Part shown: positions 56,001-64,000 of the stretch, in pieces | Layout of the letters: each line of letters begins with the position of its first letter | How positions within the stretch are numbered: the first letter of the stretch is position 1 | Origin: Symbiodinium natans | Lineage: Eukaryota; Sar; Dinophyceae; Suessiales; Symbiodiniaceae | DNA: 64,000 bases | NCBI GenBank assembly: GCA_905221605.1 | Contig: CAJNDS010002383.1 | Location: 365,091 to 429,090, forward strand | Direction of reading: 5' to 3' | The notes under the pieces: generated by a model | Told to the model about the DNA's origin: nothing | The model's database searches: none | What the model saw: only the letters and a program-made list of their open reading frames with translations | Position numbers and translations under genes: made by a program

Positions 56001-59000
56001 ATCACTGCCTGAGATGAACCTCTTCACCTAACAAGCGAAAGGTGCAAGATGGAGGCAACCTTTTTAGTTACAATCAGCGTAGCCCTGCAAGCATCCTGCA
56101 TCGATAGCACCCCGTGAGATTCTTCCTTCAGACGGAGCACCTCCCCTCCCCTAAATTGGTGGCTCAGGCTCCCCAGCCTGCCAAAACAGTGCATCCTAGC
56201 GCGCACGGGAGTCCGTATGTCGAGAATGCCAGTGGTCTTCCCATTCAAGTCGACCCGGCAGCAGTTCACCATCGGCTGGCCGCCAGGATTCGAAACTATG
56301 GGTTTAAGTATGTTGCTCCTCATCGGGTTCACAGGAAAGCCCATTTTCCGCGTGCAGATGGGGATTGAATCAGATCGTTCATGGTAAAGCTGACAGGGAT
56401 GTCAAGAAATCCAGGCCAACACTGGCAACTGTTTAAGTCAGCGCAAACAGAGCCGCAACAGTGTCCAGGGGGGCCGATACTTGTATCAGTTTCAACACTG
56501 ATGGAACAAGAAGATCATGAACACGTTTGTTGTGTGAGAACAGTTTGCTTATTCTTTGCTTGCCCGAGGAAGGTTGAGTTGCTTTTGCATGTGCTCCACG
56601 TGACCTGAGCCGCTTATTGCAGAGGCTCAGATGGCCAACTTCGAGAAAGATTTGCATTTTGGGCGGCATTTGGGCCAGTTCTTGTCAGCACTGGTGCGTT
56701 GCAAGAGGCAGTTTCGTGTTTTTGTGGATCCTCGAGGGGTGTCGGAACATTAGGACCCAGGCCCAAGCCGTAGACCTAAAGGGGTGATTCATGGTTCAGC
56801 TTCGCATGCAACTCTCCAGCGCAGAACGCCTGGGAGAAGGACAAGTGAGCGGTGATCTCTTGCTGGGGTACCTGTAATCGTTCTGCTGGCAATGGCCGCG
56901 ACAGAAGTGCGGTTAGAGAACTCTCCAAGATGCCCAACTTCAGGCCACCAGCTCCAGGACCCCCCCTCCTGGAAGTTGACAGTTCAGGTCCGCGTCACTG
57001 AAGAATCTGAGCAAAGGCGCAACAGGGTTGTGGGGTGCAGGGCTTTGGCCGGGCAGGTAAGGACTTCACCCTGGGCCTTCTTAGCCGCAGCCTGAATGAA
57101 CTCCTGGAAGAAGGAAGGGAGCTTGAAGGGAGCGGAGCTCGGGCGTTCCAAACCCCAAGCTGTTCGGAATCTTTGCTCAAGAGCGCTTCGGCGTTCCCGC
57201 ACGTGCGAGTTCACGCAAGAAATCGGGTTGTTCAAGGTTTTCTGGTCTTGAGGGGGGCTGGTTGTGTGAACAGAGTCAAGCTCACATGAGGCCCTTGCCT
57301 TTCCTCACGAGCGACGCAGCGTCTGCCATAAATATAGCCATCCCGGCCATCTTCTGGAAAATGCACACTTCCCCTGCTGTCAGGATCCGCAGAGTCGCGC
57401 ACTGATGGCCGAAGTCGAAATCCCAACTAAAGGCGGCAATGCTCTGGGAGAGTAGAGAAGGAGCAGCGTATCCTCCTAGCAAGTCTGACACGGGGGCACA
57501 AGGCTGCCCAACGAGCTGACACGGGCAAACTTCGGGTCGCCTCGCATCTCGCGAACACAGCTCCATGAGGCCGTGCGAGCCTGCGAGTGGGAATCCCGCC
57601 TTGTGGCACTGCGCTGGTCTGGTCGCTGGCACGTTGCGCAGATATGCTCATTGCGGATGCGTGCCTCACATGGAGGACATATTCACGAAAGCAAGCTCCT
57701 TGGAGCTTGCGGGAGTTCTTGTGTACAACCTTCTTGTCTTGGGCCAAACAGGGACTCCCCCAAAGTTCGAATTCGATACTGCGGCAGCTGCAAGTCAACC
57801 TTCCGGAGCTGCCTTGAACCCTTTAGCCTTAGAGGCCCTCAGCCAAAAGAGGCCCGGTTTAGGGTTTAGGGTTTAGGGTTTAGGGTTTAGGGTCCCCTCA
57901 ACCCTCAGCCCAGTTGCCTGCGATTCACGACTGCCGACAGCACTGCCGAAAAACGCAGCGCTTCTCAACCTGGCAAGCTTCCTCCCTCGTCGCAAACTCT
58001 GAGTCCACGCTGCATCTCTTCACACGGAGTATCTTTAGATGAGGACGTACTGCGCCAGCGTTGCACAACGATAAACAAGCACGAAATCGTCTACGAGTTC
58101 CCTTCCAGATTCGTGTTTTGCGGCCATCTCCCGAACTCACCACGTCTGCCAGTGTTTCCAGCATGGCAACGTGCTGCGCATCCTGCATTACGCGCGCGGG
58201 AGCGGCCCGTACACCGAGTAGTTATACGTGAGGGCTGTTATGCGCTTGCAGTGCCCAGGTCAAGTAGCGATCTTGAATCTTGAGGAGGACAAGTGACTGT
58301 AGCAAGGGCCCAGTCACAAAAATAGAATGATCAGGGGTTCGGGCGCATGGGGCTTAAGGCCTGTAGGGGTGCTACGAGGCACCTAGGCCAAACTGCTTGA
58401 ATATCCAATCATCTCGTTCCGTTGTGTACGCAAGTTAACACTGTTTCCACGCATAGGCATAGCCCAGATTTCGAAAAGTACCTCGGCGTTTGCCAACGAG
58501 ATGCCAGCTCTTTTCCGGCCCACAGGCATGTGTAGCAGAGCCATAATCAGGCGTGAGTTCATGTTCAGCAAACCCCTGGCGTGTGCATTTCCGAATTGAG
58601 AAGTGACGCCTTCTCCGGGAGGTTTGGAGGACAGCGTCTCGACCAGCATGCATCTGATGAAGGCCCCAGCAATCTGATGCTTCTGTTTGAACTGTTTTCC
58701 TCTCCATGTAGGTCCGCGAGGTGGGGGGGTGGGGGGGCTGTACACGAAGGCGCACAGTACCCAGCTGCTATCATCCCTTACTACTCCAGTCATATGCTTG
58801 CTAAGTAACATCATATCAAAGCAGAATTACGCAACCAATGTGACTCCACCCAACTGGACGTCCAAGTAGTGGACACCAAACATCCTCCGCGTGACTCTCT
58901 GACCCTGCCAACAGCTGGCGTTTTTCTTCAGATGCCGCCTTGCATATTGCTTAAAAAGCTTGAGGCTCAGTGAAGGCACTCGTGACCTGACCGCAGTCTC

Positions 59001-61283
59001 AAAATACTTTGAGCCCGGTTGTTGCAAGCCGATCGGACACGGAAGTGTTCAGCTTAGGGCCTAGAGCGGGCCGCCTAGGGGGTCGAATCGACATGTTAAT
59101 CGATCACGCGGGCTTGAGATCTCTGGCCACTGCCTTCGTACCTAGGGCCTCTGGCTGCCAATGCGATTGCCTTCAATGTGCCTTACATTTGTGGCTCCAC
59201 ACCTATGAAATACAGTCGAATGCTGTCAGCAGAAGCTCGCTCACGTGCATGCCCGGTGCCGGGCATCTCAGAAGACCATCAGTTCCCGAGGAAGGTCATG
59301 TTGGCTGAGAAGGCTTAGGGACTTTTTGGTGGCACTGCCGCCTCGAAACAAAAGGCATGTAGCACTGCTAGGAAATTGGCATAGGATCATCGCAGCTATT
59401 CGCATGCTGCACTCGTTCCGCTGCGGGCCGTTGCTAATCTCTCCGGCTACTTTTCCATTCATTGCCAGTGCTTCGTGTCGGGGACTGTGGCGAGCGGCGT
59501 GGCGAGCGGCGTTCCACCGCGTCAAATACGTTTACTTCCTCCCCGCAAGCCTCATGCAATCTAATTAGGGTTCAGGGCTGAGAGACATGCGAGCCACTGA
59601 ACAGGTCAAGGTCGTCGAGACTGAGAAGGTGCTCAAAACGCTGCTTGGCACGGTCCTAGTGTTATCTATGGGCCCCCTGGGCCAAGTTTGTACGCCTTTC
59701 TCACGCAAGTGTTAGACTCCGGAATGCACGAACTTCTTGACTTGCAAAGCTCAGACCGGAAATGTAGGGTTTGGAAATGGAGGCGGGCTCCCCAACCATT
59801 TCATCCCAGCGCGTTAGATGTAAGATCTGACGAAGTTGATGGCATGAAGCTTTGGGATCCATGACGTTCGGCATTCGTCGCGCTTGGTTGCTGCCGCTTG
59901 TCACATGTTTCTCGTCGCTTGTGTTGTCTGCACCCACGCAAGTGTGATATGCTCTGGCCATCTCTGGCCTACACGACACAGCATAGACACAAGCACCGAC
60001 ACGCCGAGTTGGCGCCGCAACGGCCATGAAATCCATCTCACGCACGATTACTCTCGTTGTGTGCCTCCCACAATCGATGGACTTCTCACACCTTAGCCTG
60101 GAACGGCTTGGTGAAAGCCGGGGCTTTGAAGCTTCAAGCTTTGAACGAACCGCTTCCTTCAAGCTGCCTTAAAACCCATGAGCCTACCCAAAGCCTTCTG
60201 AACCCTGATTCGCGGTGATCCCCGGGTGGTTCCCATCGGCACCCAGGCTCATCAAGCAGCTGAACTGCTCATCCACACCGGCCTTGACCGAATCCGAGGT
60301 CGGCTGTTTGGTTGTTTTAGTTCTCCTGAGTTAGCTTCCTCATCTGGACTCTTAAGCGAAATTGGCATGAAAAACCTTAGGTGTCCCTGCATGGGGGCTG
60401 AGGATACGGAGGGTTGCAAAGCCTTGCACCGCGACTCATTTGTGAGGTTCATGGCTCTGGCAAAGCTCAGGCCCGGGTGGGGTTGCGCCGTGTGCTCTCG
60501 ACAATGCCTTCAAGGTTCGGATGTTTGACCGAAGAACTCGGGGTTTGGGTGGATTGGGGATGGCTTGGGGTCCAGCTGGGGACCCCTACAGTACGGGTTC
60601 CGAATGCTCTGAGTGTTGAAGACTGTCTCAGGCTGTTCACTAGCCCCGCGCCTTCTTCAGATGCTTTTCCCCCCAGCTTTCGGAACTGAGAAGGCATTCC
60701 CGGTAGCAGCCCTAAACCCTAAACCCTAAACCCTAACCCGAAACCCTAAACCCTAAACCCTAAACCCTTAAGCTCTTTCACTTTGCGAACAGCCTGCCGT
60801 ACTCAAGTGCCAGGGCCCCTCACCGGATGTGCTGAAGGGTGCGATGCAGCGGCTGCTTGAGGAGCTTTGCAAGCCTTGGAAGGTTGTGGGTTTAGGGTTT
60901 AGGGTTTAGGGTTTAGGGTGTAGGGTGTAGGGTTTAGGGTTTGGGGTTTGGGGTTTGGGGTTTAGTGGTTTAACGGGGCTGCGGCATTCGCTTATGGGGA
61001 GGAAAATGTTAAATGGTCTAGTAATTTGAGGTATTCTCATGGGGGGCACCGGTGAGGTGTACATGCGAAGCTTTTCTGGGCAAGAACGAGTGAGAATCTT
61101 CCAGGTAGTTCGCCGAATGGGTCCCTAGGGCGCAGTGTTGTTTTTACCTCAGGCCGGGTGCAGCGAAAAGAAAGGTTGAAGAGGATTCAAAAACATTAGA
61201 AGTCTGAAATTTAAAGTGGGCTTTGCTTCGCTTCTGAAGGAGCATGATCAGCTCATCCAGCAGCAAAACGACCTCCTCACACG
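53077..61283 (+). CDS. Putative coiled-coil protein, scattered exons (partial)
   Basis: Short heptad-rich segments, each bounded by AG acceptors and GC/GT donors, suggest one long coiled-coil gene. The best exons are 54926-54988 (ERCARIREEVLLMQQSREKI), 55550-55603 (ARAQSLEDLLQQEKQEHE), 55680-55721 (SLEQLLKLDKITLI), 60814-60882 (VLKGAMQRLLEELCKPWK) and 61240-61283 (EHDQLIQQQNDLLT). Weaker ones are near 56990-57030 (VRVTEESEQRRN), 57570-57612 (AVRACEWESRLVAL) and 59604-59650 (VKVVETEKVLKTLL). A possible start is ATG 53077 (MAVSDANLQRKLAQEAK), six bases after an AG that could be a trans-splice acceptor. Several joins keep phase (54988/55550, 55603/55680, 60882/61240). No family is recognised. 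Long coiled coils of this kind are common in cytoskeletal and ciliary proteins, but that is only a guess. Confidence 0.5.
55034..55124. repeat. TTTGGGG/CTTGGGG telomere-like variant array
   Basis: Two TTTAGGG units followed by about ten TTTGGGG and CTTGGGG units. It begins about 45 bp after the coiled-coil exon 54926-54988, inside the following intron. TTTGGGG is uniform within the block. Confidence 0.9.
57856..57894. repeat. Telomere-like array (TTTAGGG)5
   Basis: Five perfect units, unpaired. Flanking sequence shows no conserved exon. Confidence 0.9.
60710..60964. repeat. Inverted telomere-like pair enclosing a coiled-coil exon
   Basis: A CCCTAAA array (60710-60770) and a TTTAGGG/TTTGGGG array (60888-60964) are separated by about 118 bp. 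The spacer contains the exon 60814-60882. The G-rich array starts about 5 bp after the exon's predicted GT donor, so almost the whole spacer is acceptor region plus exon. Confidence 0.88.
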
Positions 61284-63485
61284 GCATGGGGCACAGCGCA
61301 GAGCAGAGAGCGGAGTGACGTGTAGCACAGGCGTGTGTTCGTTTACCACCATAAAGTCCCGTAAATTTTACCACTGGTGAAGACTTCGGTGGATATAGAA
61401 TAGGTCAAGAAAGGATCAATAAAAGAGAAGGAATAGGGATCCCAACACATCAAAATCCTTCGAATGGAAGACAGTTTGGAAAGAAAGAAGAGGTTCTGCT
61501 GCTTCCAAATACGGCCAACTACGGCAGTTTACCTGTCTTGCATACAAACGTCGTTGGCATGCCTTGGGCGCATGTTGGGTACGTTATCCCAGTTCGGGGC
61601 TCCGATTCGCCTTTGAGAGTTAGGTTCGGTTTTTCAGCACATGTCCCAGATCCAAAACTTACATTGGGCTGGGGCATATGGTGTCCGGGGTTGTGGAGCA
61701 TCACGTCGGCAAAATTGAGGCGTCAGCCCCTGGCCCACACGGCCTTGATGGCGCCTGCGCCCACAGCCGTGGCAGGACGGGGCAGACTCCCTGATCTTCA
61801 GCATAGTTCTATATCCCCCTTGGGAAGTATTTTTTATTTTTGTTTACATAAAACCCACTTCCCACGTGACAAATTCGCAAGCCTGGGCCCCTAAGGCGTA
61901 GAATATAGGTGACAACCTGGGAAAGACTGTCTTCGCAGAGGGTCTGGTTTGGGAATCTGGGGTTGGGTTGGTTTGGGAAGGGCTTGGTTGGGTTTGACCT
62001 TGTTTTTCGTGGGCGCGCCACGAAACGTCCAGCCACATGAAGAAAATGCCCAAAACGCTGGAATTTACAGCGCTTTTGCCTCCTTCTAGAACACGCGCGC
62101 AGGGATGTTTTAGACGTTTCGGGACACGACGTGGCACAGTCACAAGCGTTCATGCCTTCTGCGAACATGCCCAAAACCCTGGCATGTACAGCTCTTTTTG
62201 CCTCTTTCTACAACCTCTGCGCCAAAAGCAAGAAGGGCCAATCACCTCCTCCCCTCCTCCCCTTCCCCCCCCCACACACACAGCCCATTGAAGGAACTCC
62301 GATCCGTTGGACAGTCCGGGCCTTATATGCACTTTTTTCGATCCGAAGGTTTAGTGCATTCGCCAGCATGGGCAACGAAACCCTCCATCTGAAGCCACAT
62401 GCCGGGTTGGCAGCTACTTCTTCTTGGAACATGGAGAAACGCATTCCTGTTGTAGGCCCCATGAACACCAAGGCTCCAGTAAATTCCACTGCGGCGTGGG
62501 CCCTCAGGGGGAGTCGCATACGCACTACAGGGCTTGCGGGGCGTAGGTCGTAGAGGTAGGCGGCCTGTTGGCTCGGAGCGATGGCGACAGAATGTTCTCT
62601 TGCGCACGATCCAACACCACGGGTAGGATTTCAGCTTTGTCTGGGTGGTGGTTGGGAAGGAGGTTGCGTGTTGTCACGCATGAAAGTTCAAACCAGATCG
62701 ATCTACCTTTTTCTCAGCCCTTGGCATTGCTGATGCCTCCATGTTCAGATGCCTTAACTGGGGCATTTGTCCCAAAACCCAAGCCCTGAAGAATCCTTGA
62801 GAAATCCTCAACCCAATGCTCCGAATCCCAGATGGCGGGCATGTCCCAGCAGGCGGCCAGGCACCTGGCAACAGCCACGTGCACTAGCAGAGCCATGAGT
62901 CGCAGTTACTCTCGTTTGCTGGGGCCAATTCAGATGCGAACGCCTAGGCGAGTCCTTCACCTGGCTCTCCTCATGGGGAGGACAGTTCCCACAGGGCCTT
63001 GTGTCTTTGTGGCTGAAAGCCTTGTCATTGACGAAGCCTTCTGCGTCGATGATCTGCAACGGGCTTTAGGGTTTCCACTGGTGCAGTGTCCATTTTCATC
63101 GCACTTTCAAAAACCCTACAACGCTCAAAGCAGCATGAAGCCTCCCCGGGGTTATTTGCCCTATACCTTGTTTGGTTTCCATCGTTGCGGGGTCGCCAAG
63201 AGTACAGGGCTGCTGCAAACAGAGAAGCGGGGCGGTGCGAGAACAAAAAACAGACACGAGCATAATAGTGGAGCAGCCAGCTCAGCTGGATTCAGCTCTT
63301 GGGCAACCAGCTGAAGCCAGGCATCTGGCTTTGTACCAGATTCTTGCCAGATAGAGCGCTCTGTCCGATGTGTCGTTCTTCTGTTGTCTCTTCGTTGGCC
63401 GCCTGTGCAGGCGCCTGCCAACCGTGTGCCGGCCGGGGAGCCCAGGGGGCAGGGGTTGTTGGAGGTCTAAGGTCCGTGGCTTGGT

Positions 63486-63538
63486 AGCCCTAAGCCCTGA
63501 GCCCTAAGCCCTAAGCCCTAAGCCCTAAGCCTTAAACC

Positions 63539-63626
<88 letters not shown>

Positions 63627-63645
63627 ACCCTAAACCCTACACCCT
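63486..63645. repeat. Variant telomere-like arrays CCCTAAG then CCCTCAA
   Basis: About six units of CCCTAAG/CCCTGAG are followed by about thirteen uniform CCCTCAA units and two CCCTAAA/CCCTACA units. Each variant forms a homogeneous block. Confidence 0.93.
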
Positions 63646-63861
63646 CGGGCTTGGTAGCGGGGAGTGCAGGCAGGTTGTGGAAGGGAGCTTCCTGAGGTTG
63701 AGCTCTGTGGGGTTTGAAGTGCAGGCAAATTGCGGAAGCCCCGCTCCGAGACTTGGTCTTGAGCAATTAAGAGGGCGAGTCTGGCGCGAGCATCCACCAG
63801 AATCCCCAAGACCGTGAACACCGGACATGAAACATAAGCTTTGCAAAGTGAGCCAAAGCGT

Positions 63862-63957
63862 CAAAAGCAACCGCCGAAGTTCTCATCCGCCACCAGTCAG
63901 GCGCCCGTGTCGCCGCGATTGGCAACAAGGGGTTCGCTCGGCTCACCCGTGGAGGAT
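63862..63957 (+). other. Possible exon at the right edge
   Basis: The frame ATAEVLIRHQSGARVAAIGN then KGFARLTRG is coding-like and begins after AAAAG. No family is recognised, and the window ends before a partner exon can be sought. From 61284 to 63860 I see no other convincing exon. A candidate MAGMSQQAARHLATAT at 62832 after CCCAG is weak. Confidence 0.3.
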
Positions 63958-64000
63958 TGCAGCTGCCGTAGTTGCGGGGTTGGTAAGGGTTGAAACAAGT

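Noticed and set aside
1-64000. CRISPR array, prokaryotic operon, plasmid or phage content
   Set aside because: Repeats are telomere-like or simple and have no unique spacers of constant length. No ribosome-binding-site-led gene series was seen and split genes dominate.

Overview
This window looks like nuclear DNA of a dinoflagellate, most likely a Suessiales or Prorocentrum-type genome. The reasons are GC-rich DNA, very long introns around exons of only about 20-110 nt, splice donors that appear to be GT, GC or GA, acceptors that are nearly always AG followed by G, all recognised genes on one strand, and more than twenty internal arrays of the plant-type telomere repeat CCCTAAA/TTTAGGG. No tRNA, rRNA, CRISPR array or complete transposon was recognised. 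Long ORFs are poor guides here: most lie in introns, repeats or antisense. The real genes were found as short conserved exons that join in phase.

Layout. 1-6.3 kb holds a duplicated block of about 0.9 kb (824-1736 and 2316-3268) flanking a Lys/Glu-rich coiled-coil ORF (1799-2308), then AT-rich and simple-repeat DNA. 6.4-20.75 kb is one gene of about 31 short exons encoding kelch repeats, a BTB domain and a BACK domain (LZTR1-like architecture), with its stop at 20747-20749. 20.75-25.0 kb is intergenic and rich in telomere-like arrays. 25.0-29.0 kb is the spliced gene for the Sm-like protein LSM8, with an AT-rich island in one intron. 32.4-48.4 kb is a gene of about 22 exons for the core 2 subunit of mitochondrial complex III (UQCRC2/QCR2, M16 family). 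Its last intron holds an intact single-exon ankyrin-repeat gene (46372-47853) on the same strand. 48.6-53 kb shows no supported gene. 53-61.3 kb carries scattered in-phase exons of a coiled-coil protein I cannot name. The last 2.7 kb holds variant telomere-like arrays and one possible exon at the right edge.

The genes do not form one pathway: a probable ubiquitin-ligase adaptor or signalling scaffold, an RNA-processing protein, a respiratory-chain subunit and an ankyrin protein. They share a plus-strand orientation, as expected for a dinoflagellate unidirectional gene cluster. The most unusual structural feature is a recurring inverted pair, CCCTAAA array then 100-145 bp then TTTAGGG array, seen six times and in two cases enclosing an exon. 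Exon boundaries below were chosen by conserved protein motif and reading phase. They are inferences without transcript support.
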